Origin: an alpha proteobacterium U9-1i | GTDB taxonomy: Bacteria > Pseudomonadota > Alphaproteobacteria > Caulobacterales > Aquidulcibacteraceae | Assembly: GCA_000974665.1 (NCBI GenBank) | Contig: BBSY01000003.1 | Location: 1,329,001 to 1,393,000, forward strand | Direction of reading: 5' to 3' | DNA length: 64,000 bases | Shown: positions 18,135 to 26,980 of the stretch, one piece after another | Layout of the letters: each line of letters begins with the position of its first letter | Numbering within the stretch: position 1 is the first letter of the stretch | Position numbers and translations under genes: made by a program | The notes under the pieces: model-generated | Told to the model about the DNA's origin: nothing | Databases searched by the model: none | What the model saw: the letters and a program-made list of their open reading frames with translations, nothing else

Positions 18135-18215
18135 ACTTTGATCCCCTAGAGCGCGGGCTTGGCCGACGCTCTCCCTATTGCTTGGAAGACAGACAAGCCG
18201 CGCGCGGCGGCCCGG

Positions 18216-18743
18216 TCAAGCTTCCGCCGACAGGCGGAGGTCCGGCGTAAGCAGCCACCAGAAGGCGGTTCCCGGCGTGGTGTCGAGCCAGAAGCCGAGT
18301 TTTCGCAAGGTTTTGACCGACGCCACATTTCGCCTGTCGCAACCGGCGATGATGGTTTCGGCGCCGCCATGGGCGAAAAGCCAATCGATCACGGCGCCAC
18401 TCATCTCAGTGGCATAGCCCTGCTGGCGACGCTCGCGCGCCACGGCGTAGCCGATCTCAACCTCATCTGGCGCGCGCAAGCTGGGCTCGAAGCGCACATC
18501 GCCCACGACGCTGCCCTCGGCGCGATGAATGGCGACAGCGCGGATCGGCGTCTCCTGCCCCCACGCCGGATGAGCGGCCTTGGCGACAAGGCCCAAGTTT
18601 GCAGCGCACCAATCGGCAGGCGCCTCTGCGCCGATTTGCTCCGAAAACGCCTCGCCGCCCGCGCGCGCGGCCTGCGCCAGAGCCGGCGTCACCGGCTCAA
18701 GCCGAAGGCGCGCGGTGAACAGTGGGTGGCGTAGCGGACGCAT
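18216..18743 (-). CDS. GNAT family N-acetyltransferase
   Basis: The 175-residue product fits the RimJ/RimL-like branch of GNAT acetyltransferases. The acetyl-CoA region is visible as IGYAVARERRQQGYATEM, followed by CDRRNVASVKTLRKLGF near the C-terminus. The substrate cannot be told. It begins MRPLRHPLFTARLRLEPVTP, a common start for this group, and its stop is 81 bases upstream of the transporter start codon on the same strand. Confidence 0.85.
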   Translation of the reverse strand: MRPLRHPLFTARLRLEPVTPALAQAARAGGEAFSEQIGAEAPADWCAANLGLVAKAAHPAWGQETPIRAVAIHRAEGSVVGDVRFEPSLRAPDEVEIGYAVARERRQQGYATEMSGAVIDWLFAHGGAETIIAGCDRRNVASVKTLRKLGFWLDTTPGTAFWWLLTPDLRLSAEA

Positions 18744-18806
18744 GCAAGCGCGAGCATGGAGGTTTTTGTGGTGACCGCAATGTTGGTTCGTCAGACGGGC
18801 GAACGC

Positions 18807-18988
18807 TCTTGGACCGCCGGCGTCCTCGCCGGCAGCTTTCGCTTGAGCAAGCGCCGCCCTTCGACAAGCTCAGGGTGGCGCGCCATAGGTCGTCTCCCAA
18901 ACACCGAACGCACCGCAGCGCGAGTCTGAGCCTGTCCGAGGCCGCGCGGCCCAGAACATTCGCCGGCGAGGACGCCGGCGGTCCAAGA
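18807..18988. repeat. 182-bp element with 27-bp perfect terminal inverted repeats
   Basis: Bases 18807-18833 and 18962-18988 are perfect inverted copies rich in GCCGGCG. Nested inside is a second, imperfect inverted pair: CTTCGACAAGCTCAGG near 18859-18875 and CTGAGCCTGTCCGAGG near 18926-18941. That inner motif resembles a dispersed sequence seen in many environmental Proteobacteria. The element fills the gap between gshA and the GNAT gene, starting three bases beyond the gshA stop, so it could also act as a 3' stem for gshA. There is no coding potential. Confidence 0.75.
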
Positions 18989-18991
18989 ACG

Positions 18992-20356
18992 TCAATACGC
19001 GCACGCCTCGAACACGGGGCGCACGTCGCGCTTCCATTCGGTGTGGTAACGCTCAAGCAGACGCTCGGCCGGCGTGACGCCGCTGGCGGCGATGTCGTCG
19101 AGTTCGGCGAGGAAGTGGGTTTCGTCCTGGCCGCCGCTGTCGAGTTGTGCGCGGGACTTGAGACCTTGGCGGGCGATCGCCAGCGAGGCTTGGGCAATGT
19201 CTTGCGCGGTGACGCCGCGGATCGGCGCCTTCAGGCCAAGAACCGGCACGGCGCGGCGCAACGCTTCGCGATCTTCCGCCGTCCAGCTTTTTACGAGCGA
19301 CCACGCCGCTTCAAGCGCGGCATCGCAATACATGATGCCGGCCCAGAAGGCCGGCAGCGCGCAGAGGCGCGACCATGGGCCGGAATCGGCGCCGCGCATT
19401 TCGAGATACGTTTTCAAACGCACCTCAGGGAAAATCGTCGTCAGATGATCCTCCCAATCTTTTTTGGTGGGACGCTCGCCGGGCAGCTCGTCGAGCTTGC
19501 CGTCCATGAATTTGCGGAACGAGCGGCCTGAGAGATCGATATATTTGCCATCGCGATACGCGAAGTACATCGGCACATCGAGCGCGTATTTCGCGTAGCG
19601 CTCAAAGCCCATGCCGTCCTCGAACACCCACGGCAACATGCCGGTGCGATCCGGATCGGTGTCGCTCCAGATGTGGCCACGATATGAAAGGAAGCCGTTG
19701 GTACGTCCCTCCGCGAACGGCGATGCCGCGAACAACGCGGTGACGATCGGCTGCAACGCGATGCCGACGCGGAATTTTTTCACCATGTCCGCTTCGGATG
19801 CGAAATCCAGATTGGTCTGCACTGTGCAGGAGCGGAACATCATCTGCCGCCCCAACCGGCCGACCTTGGCCATGTAGTTCCGCATGATCTGGTAGCGGCC
19901 CTTCGGCATGATCGGCGTATCTTCGAGGCTCCAGAGTGGTGAGAAGCCCATGCCTAGAAAGGCAATGCCCATCTTGCCGGCGACATCGCGCAATTGCGCG
20001 AGGTGCGAGCCGGTTTCGCTACACGTCTGATGCAGATGCTCAAGCGGTGCGCCGGAGAGTTCGAACTGGCCGCCCGGCTCCAACGTAATGGAGGCGCCGC
20101 TCTGCGACAGCGCGATCGTGTTCGCGCCCTCCTTCACTTTGGTCCAGCCATACGTCTTGGAGAGACCGTCGAGCAGCGCGCCAATGCCGCGTTCGCCTTC
20201 GTAGGGAACCGGCTCCAGCGTCTCCTTGTAGAACGCGAACTTCTCGTGCTCGGTGCCAATGCGCCAGGTCGAGCGATCAGGCTTGTTGCCAGACGCCAAA
20301 TGGTCGACCAGGTCCTTGAAGCCCTCGATCGGCGGTGATTTTTGCTTTGTCGCCAT
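18992..20356 (-). CDS. gshA: Glutamate-cysteine ligase (plant/alphaproteobacterial type)
   Basis: The enzyme joins glutamate and cysteine, the first and limiting step of glutathione synthesis. The 454-residue product is of the GCS2/plant-like type: [12 protein letters not shown] near residue 35, [16 protein letters not shown] near 90, and [27 protein letters not shown] near 150-175. The ATG at 20356 has GGGAGG eight bases upstream; the frame extends to 20449 but without family sequence. Its 3' end runs into the inverted-repeat element at 18807-18988. Confidence 0.94.
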   Translation of the reverse strand: MATKQKSPPIEGFKDLVDHLASGNKPDRSTWRIGTEHEKFAFYKETLEPVPYEGERGIGALLDGLSKTYGWTKVKEGANTIALSQSGASITLEPGGQFELSGAPLEHLHQTCSETGSHLAQLRDVAGKMGIAFLGMGFSPLWSLEDTPIMPKGRYQIMRNYMAKVGRLGRQMMFRSCTVQTNLDFASEADMVKKFRVGIALQPIVTALFAASPFAEGRTNGFLSYRGHIWSDTDPDRTGMLPWVFEDGMGFERYAKYALDVPMYFAYRDGKYIDLSGRSFRKFMDGKLDELPGERPTKKDWEDHLTTIFPEVRLKTYLEMRGADSGPWSRLCALPAFWAGIMYCDAALEAAWSLVKSWTAEDREALRRAVPVLGLKAPIRGVTAQDIAQASLAIARQGLKSRAQLDSGGQDETHFLAELDDIAASGVTPAERLLERYHTEWKRDVRPVFEACAY

Positions 20357-20472
20357 GTCGCGAGCCTCCCTGGCCGCCCATGTGGAGTTTCCCGCGCCGG
20401 CCCGCAAGCGTCTAGCCGGTTCGCCAATCGACCCACGCGGCTTGGACAAGTGTTAACGCGGCGCCGGACGCT

Positions 20473-21108
20473 TCATTGGACCGCCTGGCCGATGCGTCCA
20501 ACGTCCGTCCCGTAAAGGACACGCACGATCCGATGCGTCGCGGCCGTCAAGGCAAACGGCCCAACCAGACGGGAATCGATTGAGTTGTCCCTGAAATCGC
20601 CAGCGACGAACATTTGCGCGGCCGGTACAGAAATGGCCGGCATGGTTCGGAGCCCCGGAAGTTCTTCTACATCGCCCTCAAAATGCTGGACGCGAAAAGT
20701 GCGACCGCCGATCTCTTCGCGTGACAGGCGGATGCGACGACCTTCCCATTCGCCCGAGCCGACCTCCTCCCGCCAAGCCCGATTGCCGTTAATCAAGGGC
20801 GATCCGTTCTGGAAGCTCACCTCATCACTTGGCAACCCGATAACGCGGCCGGTGAAGGGCAGGACACCCTGGCCATCGTCGCGATTGTAGACGATCAGTT
20901 CTCCCAAGCGCGGAATCGGCGCCGCCGAGCCAACAAGCTGCTCGGCCAGGACAACGTCTCCAGGCATCAGCGTAGGGTTCATACTTGGACTCGGAATGCG
21001 GAAGCTGCGCGTCGCGCCCTCAGAACAACTCGCGACGCTAGGCGTGCAAAGCGCGGCGGCGGCGATGAAAAACGAGCGCCGGTTGAGTAAACCCGAATGC
21101 GTTATCAC
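20473..21108 (-). CDS. Signal peptidase I-like protein lacking the catalytic lysine
   Basis: The 211-residue product has the S26 signal-peptidase landmarks IPSPSMNPTLMPGD (serine region), a box D-like TGRVIGLPSDEV, and GDFRDNSIDSR. In box D the general-base lysine of the usual KRVIGLPGD is replaced by glycine. Instead of membrane helices the N-terminus has NRRSFFIAAAAL ending in VASC, which looks like a twin-arginine/lipoprotein signal. The GTG start at 21108 overlaps the rsmE stop as GTGA, which decides it over the TTG at 21120. It is probably not a standard signal peptidase. Confidence 0.8.
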   Translation of the reverse strand: MITHSGLLNRRSFFIAAAALCTPSVASCSEGATRSFRIPSPSMNPTLMPGDVVLAEQLVGSAAPIPRLGELIVYNRDDGQGVLPFTGRVIGLPSDEVSFQNGSPLINGNRAWREEVGSGEWEGRRIRLSREEIGGRTFRVQHFEGDVEELPGLRTMPAISVPAAQMFVAGDFRDNSIDSRLVGPFALTAATHRIVRVLYGTDVGRIGQAVQ

Positions 21109-21986
21109 CAATCCCCCCAACCAGCTTGTACTAATGACAAGGTCGCGATCACGGCCGTTTCGGCGCGCAAGATGCGCGGACCAAGTGATACCGGAATGAC
21201 GTAGGCGAGCGCACGCAACATGCGGCGCTCCTCTGGCGTGAAGCCGCCTTCGGGGCCAACGAGCACCGCAGCTCCCCCTCCTCTCGAGAGGAGGGGGTTG
21301 GGGGGTGGGGTGGGGCTCTGCGCATGTGATGAAGGCGGCTTCGGTGAAGCGCCTTCACCTTTGACGTCGCGCATCACCCCACCCCCTGCCCCCTCCTCTC
21401 GAGAGGAGGGGAAGAGCGCTTCAAGCATCGGCCGCGCTCGGCCATTCTCGCCACCCCATGGCGCGTGTGCATCATCACCGCGTTCGTCCGCAAAGATCAG
21501 CGGACGCGACGCATCCCAACCGTCAAGCATGCGCGCCAGCGACAGCGGCTCGCACACGTCCGGGGCATCAAAGCGTTCGGTCTGTTCGGCCGCTTCGCGG
21601 GCGATTGATTGCAAGCGATCCACGCGCACCGTTTCGGCGATCGTGCGTTGGGTGATCACAGGGCGAATGCGGCGGACGCCGAGTTCGGTCGCCTTCTCAA
21701 CAATCAGGTCCGTCGCGTGGCGCTTCACCGGCGCGAACAGCAGATCGAGATCGGGCACGGCGCGCGCGGCGCGCACGAACTCCGTCACGCTCACGCTCAT
21801 CCCGCGCTTTGTCTTCTCTGCGACGCGCGCGCGCCATTCGCCAGCGGTCGCGTTGAAAACACGAAGCGTGTCGCCAACGTCGAGCCGCAGCACAGTTCCG
21901 ACATGCCGCGCCTGCCCCTCGTCCAGCGCAATCATTGCGCCGACGGAAAGCGTTTGGTGCTCAATCAGGAGACGCGGATTGGCCAT
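21105..21986 (-). CDS. rsmE: 16S rRNA m3U1498 methyltransferase with in-frame repeat insertion
   Basis: RsmE methylates U1498 of 16S rRNA using SAM. The 293-residue product has the N-terminal PUA-like part (HVGTVLRLDVGDTLRVFNA), FAPVKRHATDLIVEKATELGVRRIRPV in the middle, and the SPOUT knot AVLVGPEGGFTPEE and SLGPRILRAETAVI at the end. It is about 45 residues longer than usual. The excess, roughly residues 192-238, is encoded by palindromic element B and is Pro/Gly/Ser-rich. The reading frame stays open because the element is 138 bp. The ATG at 21986 follows AAGGAACCC. Confidence 0.94.
   Translation of the reverse strand: MANPRLLIEHQTLSVGAMIALDEGQARHVGTVLRLDVGDTLRVFNATAGEWRARVAEKTKRGMSVSVTEFVRAARAVPDLDLLFAPVKRHATDLIVEKATELGVRRIRPVITQRTIAETVRVDRLQSIAREAAEQTERFDAPDVCEPLSLARMLDGWDASRPLIFADERGDDAHAPWGGENGRARPMLEALFPSSREEGAGGGVMRDVKGEGASPKPPSSHAQSPTPPPNPLLSRGGGAAVLVGPEGGFTPEERRMLRALAYVIPVSLGPRILRAETAVIATLSLVQAGWGDW
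21274..21411. repeat. Palindromic element B, inserted in rsmE
   Basis: Two palindromes centred on CTCGAG (21274-21297, 24 nt perfect; 21390-21411, 22 nt perfect) face each other through GGGGGGTGGGG and CACCCCACCCCC inner motifs, with about 55 bases of unique sequence between. The plan is that of elements A and C. The 138 bp encode 46 residues in frame within rsmE, just before the conserved VLVGPEGG motif. Confidence 0.88.
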
Positions 21987-22096
21987 GGGTTCCTTGGGTG
22001 TTGCCCTTTGCTGCCAAGGGCTTGGCCGCAAAGCAAGCGCCAGCCCTTGACCCGAGCGCCGCCCCGGCGCTTCCTCCCGCCCCGACGCTGGAGGGG

Positions 22097-22729
22097 ATGA
22101 TGGCGGGAACCGTATTGCTGACGGGCGGGGACGTGATCGAGGTGCAGCTTACCTCGGAGACGGTCGTGATCGAGGGCGCCCATGGGCGCCGCGCTTCCGA
22201 CGAACCCGGCCACATCACCAACCGCATGCGCCTGTTCGTCCGCGAGACCGACGGCAAGGAAGCGAAATATGATTTCGAGGAATGCGAGCTCGGCGTACGC
22301 GACACGCAGCGGGTGGCGATCGCGCGCGCCAAGTTCAAAGGCCGCGACGAGCCGTTGAACCTAATCCTGTTCAATCTTTCGACCGGCGAGAAGGATTGCT
22401 TCGAAAGCGGCCTCTTCGCACATCTGGCGTACCGGCCATTCTTCGGCGCCAAATGGAAGGCGTTTTTCTTTTCGCTGTTGATCGCCTTCGTGTTTTTCTG
22501 CGTCAGCTTCTACATCGTCCGCCACGGCGATGGCGCAGTCACAAGCACCTCGCTCGCCATCATGTTCGCGTTCCTGCTCTACCCGCTGCTCTGGTGGATC
22601 TGCGGCACATGGGACCGCGTGACCGAACGCATTCGCTACAAAAAGGCGCGCCGCGATTTCATCGCCGAGATGGAAGGGCGTGCGCGGGTGTATGCGCCAA
22701 GCACCGCGCCCGCCGCGCCACCCGCCTAA
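22097..22729 (+). CDS. Hypothetical two-helix membrane protein
   Basis: I do not recognise this family. The 210-residue product has a soluble N-terminal domain of about 120 residues with many beta-type stretches (GTVLLTGGDVIEVQLTSETVVIEG), then two membrane helices at about 127-148 and 160-180, and a basic, Ala/Pro-rich tail. GGAGGGG lies directly before two consecutive ATG codons (22097 and 22100); either could be used. It diverges from rsmE across 110 bp and ends two bases from the convergent gene. Confidence 0.72.
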   Translation: MMAGTVLLTGGDVIEVQLTSETVVIEGAHGRRASDEPGHITNRMRLFVRETDGKEAKYDFEECELGVRDTQRVAIARAKFKGRDEPLNLILFNLSTGEKDCFESGLFAHLAYRPFFGAKWKAFFFSLLIAFVFFCVSFYIVRHGDGAVTSTSLAIMFAFLLYPLLWWICGTWDRVTERIRYKKARRDFIAEMEGRARVYAPSTAPAAPPA

Positions 22730-22730
22730 T

Positions 22731-23177
22731 TCAGCTGATCAGCGTATTCTGATCAAATACGAGTCGCCATCCGCCGCCTTCGAGCGCGAAGGTGAGCGTT
22801 AGCCACGCCGTGCTGGTCTGGGTGGCGCCTGCGGCGTCGATGGAGGAATAACGATAGCGCATCAGAGCGTGCGCGAGATCCGTGGATTCGATGACACTCA
22901 CGATCTCGAACTCAAGGCGGCCGTTGTCCGCCGCGGCGAACCAGGCACGATGGAAATCGATGAAGTCCTGTCGCGTGTTCCATTTGTGGCCGGTGGGCGC
23001 GAGCATTGGCAGCGCCTCGCCGCTGGTCAGCGTCGGGATCAGCGCGTCGATGTCGCGCGCGGCGATGGCGTTAAGGTGCGCCTCCAATGCCGGGCGAAAC
23101 GCCGGCGCCGGTTCGCGATGCGCGGTCGCACACGCGGTGAGCGTAAGCGCGACGATGATGGCGGCGAGAGCTTTCAC
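22731..23177 (-). CDS. NTF2-like (SnoaL/DUF4440-type) lipoprotein
   Basis: The 148-residue product has a lipoprotein signal (lipobox LTAC near residue 15) and then a single NTF2-like domain (HLNAIAARDIDALIPTLTSG, DFIDFHRAWFAA, ending WRLVFDQNTLI). Such proteins often bind small ligands or serve as stress-associated envelope proteins; the function here is unknown. The start is a GTG with only a weak upstream GGGGAT. Confidence 0.75.
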   Translation of the reverse strand: MKALAAIIVALTLTACATAHREPAPAFRPALEAHLNAIAARDIDALIPTLTSGEALPMLAPTGHKWNTRQDFIDFHRAWFAAADNGRLEFEIVSVIESTDLAHALMRYRYSSIDAAGATQTSTAWLTLTFALEGGGWRLVFDQNTLIS

Positions 23178-23263
23178 TGAAGAATCCCCATACGAACTGG
23201 CGGCGCCCGCGCTTTGCCAGCGCGAGCGCCGCCTTGCTTGGGGAGACTTGCGTCTTCGCGTCG

Positions 23264-25084
23264 CTAGGCCGCCTCGTCCGCGTCCAGTTTATCGCCCCGC
23301 GCTAACGCATTCAGACGCGCATAGAGCCCGCCGCCGCCGATCAGTTCGGCATGGCGGCCCTGCTCGACGATCCGGCCTTGGTTGAACACCAAAATCCGAT
23401 CCGCCTCGCGCACCGTGGAAAGTCGGTGCGCGATGACGATCGTCGTGCGCCCCTGCTTCAGCTCGGCCATCGCCGCCTGCACGTCGCGCTCGGTTTCCAC
23501 GTCGAGCGACGAGGTCGCCTCGTCGAGGATGAGGATCGGCGCGTCGGCCAGGAACGCGCGCGCGAGCGCCACACGTTGCCGCTCACCGCCCGAAAGCTTC
23601 ACGCCGCGCTCGCCGACTTCGGTGTCGTAGCCCTTGGGGAGCTTGACGATGAAGTCGTGCGCACGCGCGCGCTTAGCGCAGGCGATGATGTCGTCCAGTG
23701 AAGCGCTCGGCCGGGCGTAGGCGATATTCTCACGCAACGAGCGGTGAAAGAGCGCCGGATCTTGGGGCACCAACGCCACGCTTTGGCGCAAGCTGGCTTG
23801 GGTCACCTCGCGCACGTCTTGTCCGTCGATGCGGATCGCGCCGCCCGACACATCGTGGAGACGCTGCACGAGTTTCACGAACGTGGTTTTGCCGGAGCCC
23901 GTCGGGCCCACGAGCGCGACGGTCTCTCCCGGCGCGATTTCCAGCGAGAAATCGCGATAGAGCGGCTCGGCGGCGTTCTTGTAGCCGAACGACACGTTAT
24001 CGAACGCGATGGCGCCCGGCCCCGGCGCGAACGCGCGTGCGTCCGCTCTGTCGGAGACCTCCGCGTCATCGCCCGCGTATGCAACGACGTCCTCAATCTC
24101 CGCATAGCCTTTTTGCAGGTTCTGGAAGTTCTCACCGAGCGTCCGCAAATAGCCCGAAACCAGGAAGAACGATGTGATCGCAAACACCGCGTCACCGGCG
24201 CTTGCTTGGCCGCGCGACCATTCGAGGATCACCAGCCCAACCAGGCCCACTTGCAGCAAAAACAAGATCAGGTTCTGCACGATCCACGCATTGGTGTACT
24301 TCACCCATGTCACTTGGGACTTTGCGTTCCAATCCTGCGCTACGGCGTCGAACCGCGCCTGCTCACGCGCCTCCGCGCCGAACGCCTTCACGGTTGCGTT
24401 GGCGCCAACGGAATCGGCCAAAGCCGCGCCGATGCGCGTATCGGCGGCGTTGGAGACGCGCGTTGCATCGGCCATGTAGTGCACCGCCATCAGCCATGTC
24501 GCGATCAGGAAGCCGGCGATGGTCGCGCCGGTGAAAAACCCGATCAACGGCCATTGCACGGCTGTCAGCACGGTGATGCCCACCAGCACAACGCCTGCTG
24601 GCAACACGAACCACACTAAGGTGTCGGAGATCGTATCGTAGGCCCACATGGCGCGTGACACGCGCCGCACCGTCGCGCCGGCGAAATTGTCGGCGTGCCA
24701 ATCGGACGAGAAACGCTGCACGTCCTTGAAGCCGCTAGATACGATGGCTTGCATATTGTTGGCGGCGAACGGAATCCAAAAGCGCACGCCAATATTGCGC
24801 GCGAAATAGAACACGAAGGCGATCGCCGTGAAGAGACCGAAGCCCCACGCCGCCTGGCGCGCGCCCGCGTCGCTGGGCCCAGCGGTCAATGCTTCAACCA
24901 ATTGCGCGGATGCAAACGGCAAAGCCAGATCGCACGCCGTCGCCAGCGCGAAGAAGCCGCCAAACCACGCGAGCTTGCCGGGCTGCGAGGACCACAGCCG
25001 CCAGATGTAAGATGCAACGGCGCCGACGCTGGCCTTGCGCTGGCCGCGTTCGGAATCGCCGTCAAAGTCGAGCACGTCGCTCAT
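23264..25084 (-). CDS. ABC exporter, fused membrane and ATPase domains
   Basis: The 606-residue protein is a half-transporter of the MsbA/Atm1 type that would work as a homodimer. The N-terminal membrane domain has about six helices (residues 35-330). The ATPase domain carries Walker A GPTGSGKTT, signature LSGGERQR, Walker B ILILDEATSSLD and the switch histidine in IAHRLST. The substrate is unknown, and no substrate-defining neighbours exist. A second exporter at 33941 lies next to LPS genes, so that one is the better lipid A candidate. Confidence 0.9.
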   Translation of the reverse strand: MSDVLDFDGDSERGQRKASVGAVASYIWRLWSSQPGKLAWFGGFFALATACDLALPFASAQLVEALTAGPSDAGARQAAWGFGLFTAIAFVFYFARNIGVRFWIPFAANNMQAIVSSGFKDVQRFSSDWHADNFAGATVRRVSRAMWAYDTISDTLVWFVLPAGVVLVGITVLTAVQWPLIGFFTGATIAGFLIATWLMAVHYMADATRVSNAADTRIGAALADSVGANATVKAFGAEAREQARFDAVAQDWNAKSQVTWVKYTNAWIVQNLILFLLQVGLVGLVILEWSRGQASAGDAVFAITSFFLVSGYLRTLGENFQNLQKGYAEIEDVVAYAGDDAEVSDRADARAFAPGPGAIAFDNVSFGYKNAAEPLYRDFSLEIAPGETVALVGPTGSGKTTFVKLVQRLHDVSGGAIRIDGQDVREVTQASLRQSVALVPQDPALFHRSLRENIAYARPSASLDDIIACAKRARAHDFIVKLPKGYDTEVGERGVKLSGGERQRVALARAFLADAPILILDEATSSLDVETERDVQAAMAELKQGRTTIVIAHRLSTVREADRILVFNQGRIVEQGRHAELIGGGGLYARLNALARGDKLDADEAA

Positions 25085-25146
25085 TTGAATAACCCTCGGC
25101 CACGCATAGCAGCGCGGCGCAGATAGAGATTTGGGAGTTTAAGGCT

Positions 25147-25175
25147 GGAACAAAACCCCGCACAAAAGGCGGGGA
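25147..25175 (-). terminator. Minus-strand Rho-independent terminator upstream of the ABC exporter
   Basis: On the minus strand a CCCCGC / GCGGGG stem with a seven-base loop (25156-25174) is followed by TTTTG. It lies upstream of the exporter gene, whose start is at 25084, so it must end a separate short minus-strand transcript coming from 25180-25330. Confidence 0.75.
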
Positions 25176-25193
25176 CCACGCCAAAGCGTGCGG

Positions 25194-25253
25194 CTAAGCG
25201 AGCATTTCCCGGCGTGGATCGTGGATCAGCCGGAATTTCGAGCGAAGCCGCAT
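25194..25253 (-). CDS. Possible 19-residue basic peptide before a terminator
   Basis: A short frame from ATG 25253 (or the GTG directly before it) to TAG 25194 encodes a basic peptide starting MRLRSKFRLIHDPRREM. It ends 19 bases before the start of the terminator at 25147-25175. There is no clear Shine-Dalgarno. The unit may instead be a small RNA. Apart from this and the terminator, the 316-bp gap between the exporter and ubiA shows nothing I can support. Confidence 0.3.
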   Translation of the reverse strand: MRLRSKFRLIHDPRREMLA

Positions 25254-25400
25254 CACGCTGGCTTCAGACCCGGCAGCGTCCGCTCGCGGCGCCGCTGGTG
25301 AAGGCGGGAGTGGTCATGAATTCTGTTGCTCCGAAGCGGCACACATAGCGCTTGTGTCGCCTTGCGTCCACACCAAGCGCGCCGCATTTTCGCGCCTACG

Positions 25401-26351
25401 ATGAACCAGAAGCCCGCCGATGCGCTCGCGCAACACTGGACCGACCGCCTGCCCGCGGCGCTGAAGCCGTACGCGCAGCTCTCGCGGCTCGACCGCCCGA
25501 TCGGGTGGCAATTGTTGCTGCTGCCGTGCCTGATGGGTTTGGCGATCGTGCGCACGCAGGACGGCTTCTTCGCCGAGGACGCGCGCTACGCTTTGGCTTT
25601 CTTGCTAGGCGCCGTCGCCATGCGCGGCGCCGGCTGCACCTACAATGACATCCTTGATCGTGACATCGACGCGAAGGTCGCCCGCACGCGGGCGCGGCCA
25701 ATACCGTCCGGCGCGATGTCGGTGAGGGCGGCGTGGGCGTGGCTGCTACTGCAATGCCTTGCGGGGCTTGTTGCCCTGCTGATGTTCCCGCACTTCGCGC
25801 AAATCACGGCTTTGATCGCGTTGCCGCTGGTGGCGCTCTACCCGTTGATGAAGCGCATCACCTGGTGGCCGCAGGCGTGGCTCGGCATTGTGTTTTCTTG
25901 GGGAGCGCTGGTTGGCGGCGCGGCGGTGGCGTTTCCGGCCAGTGCGATGCCGCCGGAGGCGATAGCGCTCTACGCCGGCTGCATCGCCTGGACCATCGGC
26001 TATGACACGATCTACGCCCTGCAAGATCGCGAGGACGACGCGTTGATCGGCGTGCGCTCCACCGCGCGTCTGTTCGCCGATCAATGGCGGACATGGACGA
26101 CATTCTTCTACGCCGCCGCGCTTTTTCTTTGGAGCGCCGCGGCGCAGCTTGCAGGCGCTCCGCTCGCCACGATCGGACTCTTGATCGCGATCGCCGCGTT
26201 CATGATCTGGCCGATGTTGCAGCGCGTCGACGATGCGAAAGGCGAAACCGCGCTCGCCGGCTTCAAGTTCAACGCATTGATTGGGCTTGCCGTCTTGCTG
26301 GCCTTCGCGGCCGAACCCATCTGGCGTACGCTACGGCCGCTGATGGGGTGA
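25401..26351 (+). CDS. ubiA: 4-hydroxybenzoate polyprenyltransferase
   Basis: UbiA prenylates 4-hydroxybenzoate in ubiquinone synthesis. The 316-residue, roughly nine-helix protein shows both aspartate motifs: [23 protein letters not shown] near residue 85 and YALQDREDDALIGVRSTA near residue 205. The ATG at 25401 (MNQKPADAL) gives the normal length; the frame extends to 25326 without family sequence and no strong Shine-Dalgarno is visible. The DNA glycosylase gene follows after five bases. Confidence 0.93.
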   Translation: MNQKPADALAQHWTDRLPAALKPYAQLSRLDRPIGWQLLLLPCLMGLAIVRTQDGFFAEDARYALAFLLGAVAMRGAGCTYNDILDRDIDAKVARTRARPIPSGAMSVRAAWAWLLLQCLAGLVALLMFPHFAQITALIALPLVALYPLMKRITWWPQAWLGIVFSWGALVGGAAVAFPASAMPPEAIALYAGCIAWTIGYDTIYALQDREDDALIGVRSTARLFADQWRTWTTFFYAAALFLWSAAAQLAGAPLATIGLLIAIAAFMIWPMLQRVDDAKGETALAGFKFNALIGLAVLLAFAAEPIWRTLRPLMG

Positions 26352-26356
26352 AAGCG

Positions 26357-26980
26357 ATGGGCGACGCGGAAGTGCATCTGGCGAAAGTTTGTAAGCGGCT
26401 GGCGAAGGTGATGCCGACGCACGAAGCTTTCCCGACGACGTTCGAAAAAAAGAAGGACCCCTATCGCGCGCTGGTCCGCGCGGTGGTGTTTCAGCAGCTC
26501 TCTGGCAAAGCGGCGACGACGATCCACAATCGCGTGCTGGCCCTATTTCCGGACAAGGATCATCCTGAACCTGAGGACCTGCTCGCCACGAAGGATGAAA
26601 CCCTGCGTTCAGCGGGGCTCTCGCGCCAGAAAACCGCCGCCCTGAAAGACATTTCGCAAAAGCGCATCGACGGGATCATTCCGCCGGCGCGGGCGCTGGC
26701 GCGCTTGTCCGACGAGGAGATCATCGAGCGCCTCACCGCCGCGCGCGGCGTCGGCCGCTGGACCGTGGAAATGTACCTCATCTTCACGCTCGGCCGCCAA
26801 GACGTGTTGCCGATTGACGATCTCGGCGTACGCAAGGGCGCAGAGAAACTTTATCGCCGCGAGTTCACGCCCAAGACGCTTGGCGAGTATGGCAAGCGCT
26901 GGGCGCCCTATCGCTCCGCCGCGGCGTGGCACATGTGGCGCGTCGCGGATACGCAGACGCCGGATCAGAGCAAGGTCTAG
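26357..26980 (+). CDS. DNA-3-methyladenine glycosylase (AlkA-like, HhH-GPD)
   Basis: This base-excision repair enzyme removes alkylated purines. The 207-residue product has the HhH-GPD pattern LVRAVVFQQLSGKAATTIHNR, the helix-hairpin-helix LTAARGVGRWTVEMYLIF, and the catalytic aspartate in LPIDDLGVRKG. It lacks the extra N-terminal domain of E. coli AlkA. The ATG at 26357 has GGGG eight bases upstream; a GTG at 26348 overlapping the ubiA stop (GTGA) is an alternative. Confidence 0.9.
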   Translation: MGDAEVHLAKVCKRLAKVMPTHEAFPTTFEKKKDPYRALVRAVVFQQLSGKAATTIHNRVLALFPDKDHPEPEDLLATKDETLRSAGLSRQKTAALKDISQKRIDGIIPPARALARLSDEEIIERLTAARGVGRWTVEMYLIFTLGRQDVLPIDDLGVRKGAEKLYRREFTPKTLGEYGKRWAPYRSAAAWHMWRVADTQTPDQSKV

